Position numbers and translations under genes: made by a program | Assembly: GCA_913055735.1 (NCBI GenBank) | Contig: CAJXKD010000001.1 | Span: 558,001-622,000 of the forward strand | Origin: an uncultured Rhodospirillales bacterium | GTDB lineage: Bacteria; Pseudomonadota; Alphaproteobacteria; Rhodospirillales; UBA2165 | Reading direction: 5' to 3' | DNA: 64,000 nucleotides | Part shown: one piece after another, positions 8,754-17,502 of the stretch | Layout: every line of letters begins with the position of its first letter | How positions within the stretch are numbered: position 1 is the stretch's first letter | Notes under the pieces: generated by a model | Told to the model about the DNA's origin: nothing | Databases searched by the model: none | What the model saw: the letters and a program-made list of their open reading frames with translations, nothing else

Positions 8754-9559
8754 GTCGTCTTTCGGGCTCGGAACACCAAATAGAGCCCGAAGAGAAGCAC
8801 GGGCAGGGACAGCAATTGTCCCATGGTGGTACCCCCGATAAGAAAGCCGATATGGGCGTCCGGCTGGCGCGCCAGTTCCACTAGACCGCGCGCCGCCGCA
8901 TAGCCGATCAGAAAGAACCCGGTCAGCATGCCGGGCCGCAGGCGGACACCGTCGAAACGCGACAAGACAAACAATACAATGAACAGGACAACCCCTTCCA
9001 ACGCGGCTTCGTACAGTTGGCTCGGATGCCGTGGCAACGGTCCGCCGCCCGGAAACACCATGCCCCACGGCACGTCGGAGACCCGGCCGTAAAGCTCACC
9101 ATTAATGAAGTTGGCGATACGTACCGCGAATAGACCGAGCGGTGCCGCACACGCCAGTGTGTCACTGACCGCCAACAAAGAGAGGCCCCGGCGCCGGACA
9201 AACAATATCAACGCCACGATGACACCGATCAATCCACCATGGAAGGACATGCCCCCTTCCCACATGGCGAACACCCGCAGCGGATTATCGGTAAGAAGGC
9301 TCGGCATATAGAAGAAGACATAGCCGAGACGCCCACCGACCACGGTGGCCAAAATTCCCCAGAACAGAAAATCGGAGGCCTGCTCCCGGGTCAGCGCTTT
9401 GGGTTCTTTTTCGATGAGCTTGCGCACGTAGAGCCAAGCGAGAACACATCCCCCCAACCAAAGGACCGAGTACCAGCGCAGTGCCAGCGGCAAGCCCACC
9501 AACGGCGCGAAATCGATAATCACCGGGTCGATAGCGGGAAAGGGAATTGCCGCGATCAC
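8750..9559 (-). CDS. lgt: Prolipoprotein diacylglyceryl transferase
   Basis: This 269-residue inner-membrane enzyme moves diacylglycerol from phosphatidylglycerol onto the lipobox cysteine of prolipoproteins. About seven hydrophobic helices are visible. The Lgt signature appears as IANFINGELYG, and the HPSQLYEA and FHGGLIG segments are conserved. It is upstream of, and overlaps by four bases, the MidA-like methyltransferase gene. Confidence 0.96.
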   Translation of the reverse strand: MIAAIPFPAIDPVIIDFAPLVGLPLALRWYSVLWLGGCVLAWLYVRKLIEKEPKALTREQASDFLFWGILATVVGGRLGYVFFYMPSLLTDNPLRVFAMWEGGMSFHGGLIGVIVALILFVRRRGLSLLAVSDTLACAAPLGLFAVRIANFINGELYGRVSDVPWGMVFPGGGPLPRHPSQLYEAALEGVVLFIVLFVLSRFDGVRLRPGMLTGFFLIGYAAARGLVELARQPDAHIGFLIGGTTMGQLLSLPVLLFGLYLVFRARKTT

Positions 9560-9571
9560 ACTGAACGCCTT

Positions 9572-10555
9572 TTACCGGTAGGGGTCATCGGCATGGAGGT
9601 ACCCCGTGACATATTGTGCAACACCGTCCTCGAGACTGGTGAAGGGTTGGTCGTAGCCAGCCGCGCGAAGCCGATCCATTTTAGCCTCGGTGAAGTATTG
9701 ATACTTGTCGCGAATATTCTCGGGCGTCGGTACAAATTCGATATCCGCGTTACGGCCCAGCGCCCGGAACACCGCCGCCGCAAGATCGGCGAACGTCCGC
9801 GCTTCGCCCGTGCCGCAGTTGAACAACCCGCTGACTTCCGGATGGTCCAGCAGCCACAGCATCACCGAAACGCAATCGCCGACCCAAATGAAATCACGCG
9901 TTTGGCCGCCGTCGGGATAGTCAGGGTGATGCGACTTGAACAGACGGGCGGGCTCCCCTTTGGCCGCCCGCGCATAGATCTGCGGCACGACACTTTGCTG
10001 TCCGCCCTTGTGATATTCGTTGGGACCGTAAACGTTGAAGAACTTGAGACCGGCCCATTGGGTTGGGGTCGGCTCCCCATCCATGACCATCCGTGCGACC
10101 TTCTGGTCGAAGATATGCTTACTCCAGCCATAGGGGTTGAGCGGCTTGAGGCGGGCCAGGGCGTCGAGGGACATGTCGTCATCGAACCCTTCGCTCCCGT
10201 CGCCATAGGTTGCCGCCGAGGACGCGTAGATATAGGGCACCCCGGCCGTCATGCACCAATCCCACAAACGAAGCGACAGCCCGTAATTTTCATGAACCAC
10301 GAGATCGACGTCCGTGGTCGTGGTCGACGAAATGGCGCCGAGATGGACCACCGCCGTAATGTCCTCTCCCTTGTCCTTGAGATAGGAAAACAAGTTCCCC
10401 GGCGTCACCGTGTCGGCCAACCGCCGCTTCGCCAGGTTCTTCCAACGCCCATCGTCGGTTTCGTGATCGCAGGCGACAACACCCTCGCCACGCTCATCCA
10501 GCGCCGCAGCAAGATTGGACCCGATGAACCCGGCAGCGCCCGTTACTAAAATCAT
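9572..10555 (-). CDS. hldD: ADP-L-glycero-D-manno-heptose 6-epimerase
   Basis: This extended short-chain epimerase of 327 residues converts ADP-D-glycero- to ADP-L-glycero-mannoheptose for the LPS inner core. The NAD-binding loop is MILVTGAAGFIGSN and the catalytic triad region reads YASSAATYG with YGWSKHIFD. The start is taken at ATG 10555, which begins MILVTG; the longer frame to 10600 adds 15 residues before the Rossmann loop. It indicates a heptose-containing LPS, so a Gram-negative envelope. Confidence 0.95.
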   Translation of the reverse strand: MILVTGAAGFIGSNLAAALDERGEGVVACDHETDDGRWKNLAKRRLADTVTPGNLFSYLKDKGEDITAVVHLGAISSTTTTDVDLVVHENYGLSLRLWDWCMTAGVPYIYASSAATYGDGSEGFDDDMSLDALARLKPLNPYGWSKHIFDQKVARMVMDGEPTPTQWAGLKFFNVYGPNEYHKGGQQSVVPQIYARAAKGEPARLFKSHHPDYPDGGQTRDFIWVGDCVSVMLWLLDHPEVSGLFNCGTGEARTFADLAAAVFRALGRNADIEFVPTPENIRDKYQYFTEAKMDRLRAAGYDQPFTSLEDGVAQYVTGYLHADDPYR

Positions 10556-10750
10556 GGTTCTGCGTTTTCTCCCGACAAAGGCCCCGGCAGAGGCCCCCAC
10601 TGAGGCGACGTGGTACCAAGCAATGATCGCCGTCTTGGGTTAGTAAGACCAGGGGTTATAGGACCAGGCCGCACAGGCCGCAAGGTAACGGCCAAACTTG
10701 CCGCGTGAAGAAAAGTCCGCATAATGTCGGCAATCTCATAGGAGCAGAGC

Positions 10751-11095
10751 ATGCAAAGTCGGAACAGGATGCTGGACGATTTGGCGCGAGTGGCCAGCGG
10801 GGCCGCCGGTACCCTTGCGGGTGTCAAAGGCGAAGTCGAGATGCTGGTGCGCCAGCGGATCGAAACGATCCTGTCCGATCTGAACCTCGTGACGCGCGAG
10901 GAATTCGAGGCTGTCCGGGATATGGCGGCCAAAGCACGCCGCGAACAGGAGAAACTCGAGGCCCGCGTTGCAGAATTAGAGGCGATTCTCTCCGAATCAG
11001 GGTCTGCAGGACCAAAAAGCCCCTCGAAACCCTCTTCAAAGGGCCCGAAAACCTCCTCGGCGAAGAAAAAATCTCCGACCGCCTCCGACAAGTAA
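10751..11095 (+). CDS. UbiK-like accessory factor (BMFP, DUF526)
   Basis: This is a 114-residue protein with the BMFP domain: RNRMLDDLARVASGAAGT, then QRIETILSDLNLVTREEF, then a coiled coil (about residues 50-82). A low-complexity Ser/Pro/Lys tail follows. Relatives include Brucella BMFP, which trimerises and fuses membranes, and E. coli UbiK, an accessory protein in aerobic ubiquinone synthesis. AGGAGCAGAGC precedes the ATG. The next 200 bases hold DnaA-box-like and GANTC sites. Confidence 0.85.
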   Translation: MQSRNRMLDDLARVASGAAGTLAGVKGEVEMLVRQRIETILSDLNLVTREEFEAVRDMAAKARREQEKLEARVAELEAILSESGSAGPKSPSKPSSKGPKTSSAKKKSPTASDK

Positions 11096-11166
11096 TCCAC
11101 AGAGCGGCGTGAATCCGCCGTTTAGCCCTTCTTTATCCACAAGAATCTTCGAGTCAGGCGAGACTC
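11092..11166. promoter_or_regulatory. Cluster of DnaA-box-like and GANTC sites
   Basis: One exact DnaA consensus TTATCCACA (11133-11141) and a one-mismatch copy TAATCCACA (11092-11100), in the same orientation, lie with four GANTC sites (11111, 11143, 11151, 11162). GANTC is the CcrM methylation target in alphaproteobacteria and is rare outside regulatory DNA. The group sits upstream of ybjN. A cell-cycle-controlled promoter is one reading; chance is not excluded. Confidence 0.3.
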
Positions 11167-11304
11167 CCCGCTTGCGCGCCAAATTTTCGTTTGGCAGGCT
11201 AGTGCTTGTAGGAAATAGGTCATACACCCCCTATATATGGGGCATGAGGCGGATGACCCTTTCCCGCCAATTACTGGCGCCACCGAAATCGGAAGGCAAA
11301 AGCC

Positions 11305-11805
11305 ATGGCACAGCTAGATCTCCATACCGAAAACTATCGGACCCACCCGCTTGATATCGTCGAACAAGTCATGCACAGGCAGGGCTGGCATTTCAGGCGG
11401 GACCGCGACGACGAAATGGCCGCGGAATATCGCGGCAAATGGTGCGACTACGGCATGCATTTCGCCTGGTCGACAGAAATCGACGCGATTCACTTCACGT
11501 GCGCCTTCGACATGCGAATCCCGAGCAACAAGAAGACAAGCGTGCACGACCTGCTGGCGATGGTGAACGATCATCTCTGGCTCGGACATTTCGGTATTTG
11601 GCAGAGTGAAGGCATGCCCATGTATCGGCACGCCGTCCTTCTGCGCGGTAACGGAATTACCATCGAACAGATCGAAGACCTGCTCGATGTCGCCGTCTTC
11701 GAATGTGAACGCTTCTACCCGGCGTTCCAGTATGTCATTTGGGGCGGCAAGAACGCGAACGAAGCCATTGCAGCATCGATGATCGATCCTGTCGGCGAGG
11801 CCTGA
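11305..11805 (+). CDS. YbjN domain-containing protein
   Basis: This is a 166-residue soluble protein of the YbjN family, widespread in alphaproteobacteria and thought to act as a type III secretion chaperone-like sensory fold. The family core is recognisable in the LDIVEQVM-xx-RQGWHFRRDRDDEM opening and the FYPAFQYVIWGGKNANEAIAASM end. It lies 6 bases before proC, so they share a transcript. No catalytic residues are evident. The molecular function is unknown. Confidence 0.85.
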   Translation: MAQLDLHTENYRTHPLDIVEQVMHRQGWHFRRDRDDEMAAEYRGKWCDYGMHFAWSTEIDAIHFTCAFDMRIPSNKKTSVHDLLAMVNDHLWLGHFGIWQSEGMPMYRHAVLLRGNGITIEQIEDLLDVAVFECERFYPAFQYVIWGGKNANEAIAASMIDPVGEA

Positions 11806-11811
11806 TCCTCC

Positions 11812-12624
11812 ATGGCCACGGCTATACTGTTGGTCGGCTGTGGCAAGATGGGCCGCGCCTTGCTCGAAGGATGGTTGGCCACCGGCACCGCCGCCACTGA
11901 CGTCCATATCGTCGAACCAGGTTCGGTCGATCAGGAAGGCCTCCCCGCAGGCATTGGCCTTCATCAAAACATCGACGGCCTACCCGAGAACTATTCCCCC
12001 GATGTCGTTGTATTTGCCGTCAAACCGCAAATCATGGGCGAGGTTGCACCGGCCTATAAAAGATTTGCCGGCAACGCCGATACCGTTTTCCTCTCCATTG
12101 CCGCCGGACGCACCATCGGCTTTTTCGAAGGTGCCTTGGGAAGCGACGCCGCCATCGTTCGGGCAATGCCCAATACGCCTGCCGCCATCCGGCGCGGCAT
12201 TACGGTGCTGTGCGCCAATTCGCATGTTGGAGAAGACGCCAAGAAAATCTGCGCCACGCTGTTGGACGCCGTCGGGGAAACCGCTTGGGTAGCCGAAGAA
12301 TCCCTTCTCGACGCCGTTACCGCCGTTTCCGGCAGCGGCCCGGCTTATATATTCCTCTTAAGCGAAGCGATGGCCGCGGCCGGGATCAAGGTAGGCCTGC
12401 CGGCCGATATCGCGGAACGGCTCGCGCGTGCGACAGTCGCGGGCGCGGGTGAATTATTGCGCCAGTCTTCCGATTCAGCGGGCAAACTACGTCAAAACGT
12501 GACCAGCCCTGGCGGCACGACCGAAGCCGCCCTATCGGTCCTGATGGCCGGAGATGGGTTGATTCCATTGATGGAAAAGGCGATCAAGGCGGCGACCGAT
12601 AGATCGCGGGAGTTGGCCGGCTGA
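11812..12624 (+). CDS. proC: Pyrroline-5-carboxylate reductase
   Basis: This 270-residue enzyme carries out the last step of proline synthesis, reducing pyrroline-5-carboxylate with NAD(P)H. It has the N-terminal Rossmann loop LLVGCGKMGRAL, the MPNTPAAIRRG segment, and the C-terminal signature containing SGSGPAYIFLL and LRQNVTSPGGTTEAAL. The length is normal. It follows ybjN closely and converges on rpoH. Confidence 0.97.
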   Translation: MATAILLVGCGKMGRALLEGWLATGTAATDVHIVEPGSVDQEGLPAGIGLHQNIDGLPENYSPDVVVFAVKPQIMGEVAPAYKRFAGNADTVFLSIAAGRTIGFFEGALGSDAAIVRAMPNTPAAIRRGITVLCANSHVGEDAKKICATLLDAVGETAWVAEESLLDAVTAVSGSGPAYIFLLSEAMAAAGIKVGLPADIAERLARATVAGAGELLRQSSDSAGKLRQNVTSPGGTTEAALSVLMAGDGLIPLMEKAIKAATDRSRELAG

Positions 12625-12631
12625 TCCGGAG

Positions 12632-13504
12632 CTAGCGGACGGTTCCGCCGGACCGCGTCAAATGATCGGCAAGCGACGGTTCCAGAATATCACGCAGCAT
12701 ATTCAGGGCTTTGGCTTCCAACTGGCGCACACGATCCTTGGAAAGATTCAATTCCTTGCCGAGCGAAGCAAACGTATGTTTCGCCTCTTCCAAGTAGCGG
12801 CGTTGGATAATGAAGCGCTCGCGATCCGGCAGGGCGTCGAGCGCGCGCGCGATCACATCCTGCAAACGCCGCTGTTCCCGCACCTCCGACAAGCGCTCCT
12901 CGGGCGTCGGTTCGGAACTTTCCAACGCCTCAAGCCACGAGCCGGTACTTTCATCGTCCAGACTTGACGGCAGCGGTGCATTCAACGATTGATCCCGCGC
13001 CGAAATCCGGTTCGCCAAGTTGGCGACGTCGGACGCCGTCGTGCCAAACCGCTCGGCGAGCTTGCTCAAGAATTCCTCACTGAGCTGATCGGCATTGCCG
13101 ATCAGCTCTGCCGTCCTTTTCCGCAACTGCAGGAATAGCGATTTCTGAGCCGACGTGGTGCTCAAACGAACGAGAGACCAAGACCGCACCACATGATCCT
13201 GTATCGCGGCCCGGATGGACCACACGGCATAGCTCGCCAGACGCACGTCCCGCTCCGGGTTGAAGCGCCGGACTGCTTGGATCAGGCCGATCATCCCCTC
13301 CTGCACGAGATCGCTCATCGGGATTCCCGATTGGCGGTAGCCCTTCGCGATTTTGAAAACGAACCGGATATGACTGGTGACCAGACGATTGAGGGCAGCC
13401 TTGTCACCGGACTCGGCGCGGCGCGCAAGCTCGCGCTCCTCTTCCCGAGCCAAAGGCCGGGTCAGGTTATTGGGATCCCGTCGTTTACCGGTCAATGAGG
13501 ACAC
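12632..13504 (-). CDS. rpoH: RNA polymerase heat-shock sigma factor, RpoH family
   Basis: This is a 290-residue group 3 sigma factor. Region 2 is seen as LVTSHIRFVFKIAKGYRQSGIPMSDLVQEG and SYAVWSIRAAIQDHVVRSWSLVR. The RpoH box appears as QKSLFLQLRKR. Region 4 ends with FASLGKELNLSKDRVRQLEAKAL. The start is a GTG at 13504 with GTGGGA upstream. Alphaproteobacteria often carry two RpoH copies, and divergence from the E. coli box suggests the RpoH2 type, tied to oxidative stress in Rhodobacter. That assignment is an inference. Confidence 0.9.
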   Translation of the reverse strand: MSSLTGKRRDPNNLTRPLAREEERELARRAESGDKAALNRLVTSHIRFVFKIAKGYRQSGIPMSDLVQEGMIGLIQAVRRFNPERDVRLASYAVWSIRAAIQDHVVRSWSLVRLSTTSAQKSLFLQLRKRTAELIGNADQLSEEFLSKLAERFGTTASDVANLANRISARDQSLNAPLPSSLDDESTGSWLEALESSEPTPEERLSEVREQRRLQDVIARALDALPDRERFIIQRRYLEEAKHTFASLGKELNLSKDRVRQLEAKALNMLRDILEPSLADHLTRSGGTVR

Positions 13505-13736
13505 GATTTCCCACTCAAGATATCCGCCTCAAACATGCCGCGATCATACGGCCAACTGTTCCCAATCCCTAGGGGAAATACGGGCTTCAGCATGGCAAAT
13601 TTCGGTGTTTGGGCCAAAAATCCAACATCAAAGTTGATCTACATGCTCATTTGGTAACCGCCGCAAGCGATGCTACCCTATCCTCCCGGTATTTTTTCAT
13701 CGTCGGAGACACAAAAAAAGAGAACGGGAGCGTTGA

Positions 13737-14351
13737 ATGGCGAAACGACCAGATCCTACCGCCCGAATCGTCGACTCCACGCTGAAGCTGGCCGCCGATC
13801 ACCGCTGGCGAGACATCTCCTTGGAGGATATCGCGGCCAAGGCCAAAATTCCGATGGCCGGCCTTTACGACCACTTCCGATGCAAGCAGGCGATCTTGTC
13901 GGCGTTCAATACGCAGATCGATCGCCAGATGCTGACCGATGACGAAGGTCAGTCGACGGACGAAACCGTCCGGGATCGCCTCTTCGAGGTTCTGATGCGG
14001 CGTTTCGACGCCATGCAGCCCCACCGCGAGGCAATTGGATCTATTCTACGCGATACGGTCATCGTTGATCCAATAGCGAGCCTCATAGGCTTGGCCGATC
14101 TTAAACGGTCGATGGCGTGGGCCCTGGAGGCGGCGGGGGTTTCCTCCGCCGGGCCAGTCGGGCATCTCCGTGCGAAAGTGCTGGGCGCAATCTATCTCAG
14201 CGTCGTGAGGGCTTGGCTGGTGGACGATAGTGACGATCTATCCAAGACGATGGCGGCACTCGACCGGGGCCTCCAACGCGCCGAACAACTAAACGGCTTA
14301 TGCCGGTTGCGGCGCCCGCGCGCGGAGCGTGCCGCAGCGCAAGAAAGCTGA
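13737..14351 (+). CDS. TetR-family regulator with COQ9-like C-terminus
   Basis: This is a 204-residue protein with an N-terminal TetR helix-turn-helix (residues 8-55, ISLEDIAAKAKIPMAGLYDHF). The ligand domain ends with VVRAWLVDDSDDLSKTMAALDRGLQRAEQL, which resembles the COQ9 family. It lies immediately before csaA and is divergent from rpoH. No palindromic operator was obvious to me in the short upstream region. The target genes are unknown. Confidence 0.82.
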   Translation: MAKRPDPTARIVDSTLKLAADHRWRDISLEDIAAKAKIPMAGLYDHFRCKQAILSAFNTQIDRQMLTDDEGQSTDETVRDRLFEVLMRRFDAMQPHREAIGSILRDTVIVDPIASLIGLADLKRSMAWALEAAGVSSAGPVGHLRAKVLGAIYLSVVRAWLVDDSDDLSKTMAALDRGLQRAEQLNGLCRLRRPRAERAAAQES

Positions 14352-14369
14352 TACCGGGCCGCCGTTTCA

Positions 14370-14714
14370 ATGTCTTCAGACCCGATTTCATTCGACGATT
14401 TTCTAAAAGTCGACATACGCGTCGGCCAAATTGTCGATGCACAACCCTTCCCCGAAGCCCGGCGGCCGGCGATTAAACTTTGGGTCGACTTCGGACCGGA
14501 AATCGGTGTCCGGAAGTCGTCGGCGCAAATAACGAAATACTACGAGCCGGAGAGTTTGATCGGACGCCAAGTTGTGGCCGTCGTCAATTTCCCGCCCAAA
14601 CAAATCGGTCCAATCATGTCGGAATGTCTGGTGCTCGGTGTTCCCGATGAAGAGGGGGAAGTGGTGCTTCTCCGCCCTGACCACGATGTTCCCGGCGGCG
14701 GCCGGATGTTCTAG
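14370..14714 (+). CDS. csaA: CsaA-like tRNA-binding domain protein
   Basis: This is a 114-residue stand-alone tRNA-binding (OB-fold) domain. CsaA-type proteins behave as export-related chaperones and bind tRNA or peptides as dimers. The family opening FLKVDIRVGQIVDAQPFPEARRPA, the KSSAQIT loop and VVNFPPKQIGPIMSECLVLGV are present. It starts 18 bases after the TetR gene and probably shares its transcript. Confidence 0.93.
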   Translation: MSSDPISFDDFLKVDIRVGQIVDAQPFPEARRPAIKLWVDFGPEIGVRKSSAQITKYYEPESLIGRQVVAVVNFPPKQIGPIMSECLVLGVPDEEGEVVLLRPDHDVPGGGRMF

Positions 14715-14733
14715 GCCTTCATCCAAGCCGGAT

Positions 14734-16047
14734 CTAAACCGGCAACGTAACCTGGACCCGAAGGCCGCCCGCGGGCGCGGTCCCCAATTCAATATCGCCG
14801 CCATGCCCGCGTACCACATCCCGGGCAATCGCCATGCCTAAACCGACGCCACCGGTCACTTGGTTCCGCGATACATCGAGCCGATAGAATGGCTTAAAGA
14901 CATCCTCACGCTTGTCTTCCGGGATACCCGGACCGTCATCATCGATCGTGATCTCGATCATGTCATCGCGTTGCCCCATCCGAACCGAGACGTGCTCTCC
15001 ATAACGGGTCGCATTCTCGACGAGGTTGGTGATGCAACGTTTGACCGCATTCGCTTTGACCGGAACTTCGATACTCCCTTCGCTGTGCAGGTCGACGGCG
15101 GCGCCGTTGCGCCGCGCCTGTCCAACCACCTCCGCGACCAGTGCCGAAAGATCGGTTGGAACCGGTGTTTCGTCCCCTTCCCCGCGCGCAAACGCGAGAT
15201 ATCCCTCGAGCATATGTTCCATCTCGGCGACGTCTTCCTTGAGGTCCGCCGCCTCACTCGATTTGCCCAACATTTCCAATTGCAGTTTCATGCGCGTCAA
15301 TGGCGTCCGCAAATCGTGCGACACGCCCGCCAGCATTTCCGTCCGCTGCATGATCTGACGTTGGATGCGATCGCGCATGGCGATGAAGGCTGCTGCGGCC
15401 CGGCGCACTTCCGCCGCACCTTCCGGTTTAAAATTAGGGGCATCCCGCCCCTTGCCGAAATCATCGGCGGCTGTTGCCAACCGCCGGATAGGTCGCACCT
15501 GATTGCGCATGAAAATGACGGCAACACCGAACAAGATCATCGCCGTGCCTACCGTCCACATAACGAAGATATACGTGGTCGAGCTGAACAAGCGCTTGCG
15601 GTTCGCGACAACCCTCAAGATCCCATCCTGCATCTGGATGGCGATCAGCACATGCCGATCAAATGCTTCGCTGTCGACAACAAGCGGCCGTCGCACCGCC
15701 TCTCCCAACGTGCGCGCCAGTGTTTGCTCAACCCGGCCCCCTGAACGCTCACTCGCCGTATTGGCCAATATCTCGTCAGGCCTGAACTCGGCTTGAAGCC
15801 CCATGGCGCCGGCAAATTGCCGGACCAAAAGAGCCTTCTGTTCAGCCGGCATTTCCGAGCGCATCAAATATGTAATCGCCGCCACATCGCCCGCTAAATT
15901 GCGTGCCAAACGCAGGCTGACCTTGTCCCAATGGCTTTCATAGAAAATCACCGCGGAGACAAGCTGCAGCAAAACGAGCGGCGCAACGATGATCATCAGC
16001 GAGCGGCCGAGCAGGCTACGGGGAAGGAAACGCTTAATCACTTGCAC
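14734..16047 (-). CDS. EnvZ-like membrane sensor histidine kinase
   Basis: This is a 437-residue kinase with two membrane helices (about residues 12-33 and 152-174) around a periplasmic domain of about 120 residues. A HAMP linker follows, then a HisKA domain with SHDLRTPLTRMKLQLEML. The HATPase domain has NLVENATRYGEH, IDDDGPGIPEDKREDVF and GVGLGMAIARDVVRGHGG. It lies 33 bases downstream of its OmpR-like partner. The order MarR - OmpR - EnvZ next to a class IV aminotransferase is conserved in related alphaproteobacteria. The stimulus is unknown. Confidence 0.92.
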   Translation of the reverse strand: MQVIKRFLPRSLLGRSLMIIVAPLVLLQLVSAVIFYESHWDKVSLRLARNLAGDVAAITYLMRSEMPAEQKALLVRQFAGAMGLQAEFRPDEILANTASERSGGRVEQTLARTLGEAVRRPLVVDSEAFDRHVLIAIQMQDGILRVVANRKRLFSSTTYIFVMWTVGTAMILFGVAVIFMRNQVRPIRRLATAADDFGKGRDAPNFKPEGAAEVRRAAAAFIAMRDRIQRQIMQRTEMLAGVSHDLRTPLTRMKLQLEMLGKSSEAADLKEDVAEMEHMLEGYLAFARGEGDETPVPTDLSALVAEVVGQARRNGAAVDLHSEGSIEVPVKANAVKRCITNLVENATRYGEHVSVRMGQRDDMIEITIDDDGPGIPEDKREDVFKPFYRLDVSRNQVTGGVGLGMAIARDVVRGHGGDIELGTAPAGGLRVQVTLPV

Positions 16048-16080
16048 CTATCCATCGTCACGCCTCACTTCCTCATCGGC

Positions 16081-16761
16081 TTAATCGGGCCGGAGAACAT
16101 ACCCCTGCCCGCGAACGGTCTGCAGATAGCGCGGCAGTCTCGGATCGGTCTCGATCTTTTGCCGCAACCGGTTCACCTGAACGTCGATCGTCCGTTCAGT
16201 TCCAGCCCCCGAAAAACGGTGGGATAATTCCTCCCGACTCATGATGACCCCCGGATTCTCGGCGAGGATTTTCAGCAGACGTGTTTCGGTCGAGGTCAGG
16301 CGGATCAGCTTGGACCCTTGGCGCAGTTCCTCGCGTTGGTGGTCAAAAACAAAGTCCCCCAAACAGGTCTCATCCGGGGCCACTTCTTCCGGTAAACGCC
16401 GCAAGATATTTTTTATGCGGAGGACAAGTTCCCGCGGTTCGAACGGCTTGACGAGATAGTCGTCGACACCACCCTCCAATCCTTCGATACGATCTTCCGC
16501 TTCGCCCCGCGCCGTCAGCATCAAAATCGGCACTTTGCTCCTTGGGCGCAGCCATTCCGTGAACGCCAAACCGTCCTCGCCAGGCATCATGCGATCGAGA
16601 ACGATGAGATCAAAGGTCAGTCCTTCTAGACGCTGCCGGGCGTCCTCGGCGCTTTCCGAGGCGGTCACCCGAAAACCGCTATCTGCCAGATATTTGCGCA
16701 AAAGTTCACGAAGCCGGGTATCGTCGTCGACAACGAGTATGTGCGCGGCATCAACCGTCAT
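16081..16761 (-). CDS. OmpR/PetR-like response regulator
   Basis: This 226-residue regulator has a receiver domain (DDDTRLRE, DLIVLDRMMPGEDG with the phospho-acceptor Asp, and YLVKPFEPREL). A winged-helix OmpR DNA-binding domain follows, ending IDVQVNRLRQKIETDPRLPRYLQTVRGQGYVL. It pairs with the downstream kinase. With the MarR gene next to it, the set resembles petR-petP of Rhodobacter, which affects cytochrome bc1 gene expression. The similarity of arrangement does not prove the same targets. Confidence 0.93.
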   Translation of the reverse strand: MTVDAAHILVVDDDTRLRELLRKYLADSGFRVTASESAEDARQRLEGLTFDLIVLDRMMPGEDGLAFTEWLRPRSKVPILMLTARGEAEDRIEGLEGGVDDYLVKPFEPRELVLRIKNILRRLPEEVAPDETCLGDFVFDHQREELRQGSKLIRLTSTETRLLKILAENPGVIMSREELSHRFSGAGTERTIDVQVNRLRQKIETDPRLPRYLQTVRGQGYVLRPD

Positions 16762-16908
16762 TCAATTTCCAAAACCTAACAGGCTGCGCGGAAACAAGCC
16801 CATCGCGACCGAACCAACACAATGGCTGAAACAATCTAGCCTACAATAGCCTTCAAACCCAAAAAGATACCGCTACCAGATTTTCGTGCCCGGGCCTTAC
16901 AACTGCCA

Positions 16909-17397
16909 TTATCCGGCAAGAGGCGGATGGCGGCTGATCATCCGCTGAAGCACGTCCATGAACCCATCGACCGCGTCGGGGCCGGCATCTTGGAAAGCAC
17001 GCTCAAACCGCAAACGCTGATCCGCCGACAGCTCTTGTTCGAGCTTTCGTCCTTTTTCGGTCAGATAAAGATGCCGCTGCCGGCGGTCGTCGACCCCCTG
17101 TTGTTGTTCGACGAACCCTTCACGGATCAGTTGGCTCAGGACCCGGGAGAGACTTTGCTTGGTGATCTGTAAGATCTCCAACAACTGGCTGACGGTCATG
17201 GACGGGTACCGGCCCACGAAGAAAATCACCCGATGGTGCGCCCGCCCGAACCCATACGTCCTCAGAATTTCATCGGGCTGGGCGATGAAATCGCGGTAGG
17301 CGAAAAACAACCGCTCCATCCCCCGGCGCAATTCCTCCTCGCCGAAGCCGGAATCCCCGGTCTCCTGGGCCGGATCGTCTTTGCGTATTTTATCCAC
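16909..17397 (-). CDS. MarR-family regulator (PetP-like)
   Basis: This is a 162-residue winged helix-turn-helix protein: MTVSQLLEILQITKQSLSRVLSQLIREGFVEQQQGVDDRRQRHLYLTEKG is the classic MarR DNA-binding core including the DDRR wing. It is divergent from the aminotransferase gene, with a 23-bp inverted repeat between that is a good candidate operator. It lies 147 bases upstream of the OmpR-like gene on the same strand. Confidence 0.9.
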   Translation of the reverse strand: MDKIRKDDPAQETGDSGFGEEELRRGMERLFFAYRDFIAQPDEILRTYGFGRAHHRVIFFVGRYPSMTVSQLLEILQITKQSLSRVLSQLIREGFVEQQQGVDDRRQRHLYLTEKGRKLEQELSADQRLRFERAFQDAGPDAVDGFMDVLQRMISRHPPLAG

Positions 17398-17413
17398 TTA
17401 AATTCCCAGAATA

Positions 17414-17456
17414 ATATGTCAGTGTTGTTGACATATATGCCAGATATTGGTAGAAA
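17414..17456 (+). promoter_or_regulatory. Candidate aminotransferase promoter with MarR-type operator
   Basis: ATATGTCA (17414-17421) and TGACATAT (17429-17436) form a perfect 8-bp inverted repeat with a 7-base spacer. A -35-like TTGACA (17428-17433) lies in its right arm, and TAGAAA (17451-17456) follows at 17 bp as a weak -10. A bound MarR dimer would cover the -35 element. The site is 17-100 bases from both divergent start codons. Confidence 0.5.
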
Positions 17457-17502
17457 GCGCAACATACTTTCGCACCTAGGGGACATACGGAAAGATAATT
17501 AC

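Noticed and set aside
8754..9068. N-terminal extension of the MidA-like methyltransferase
   Set aside because: It overlaps lgt entirely. The GTG overlapping the lgt stop gives the family-typical start.
11133..11141. Exact DnaA box taken alone as evidence of oriC
   Set aside because: A 9-mer is expected about once in two windows of this size by chance. Only its grouping with GANTC sites is of interest.
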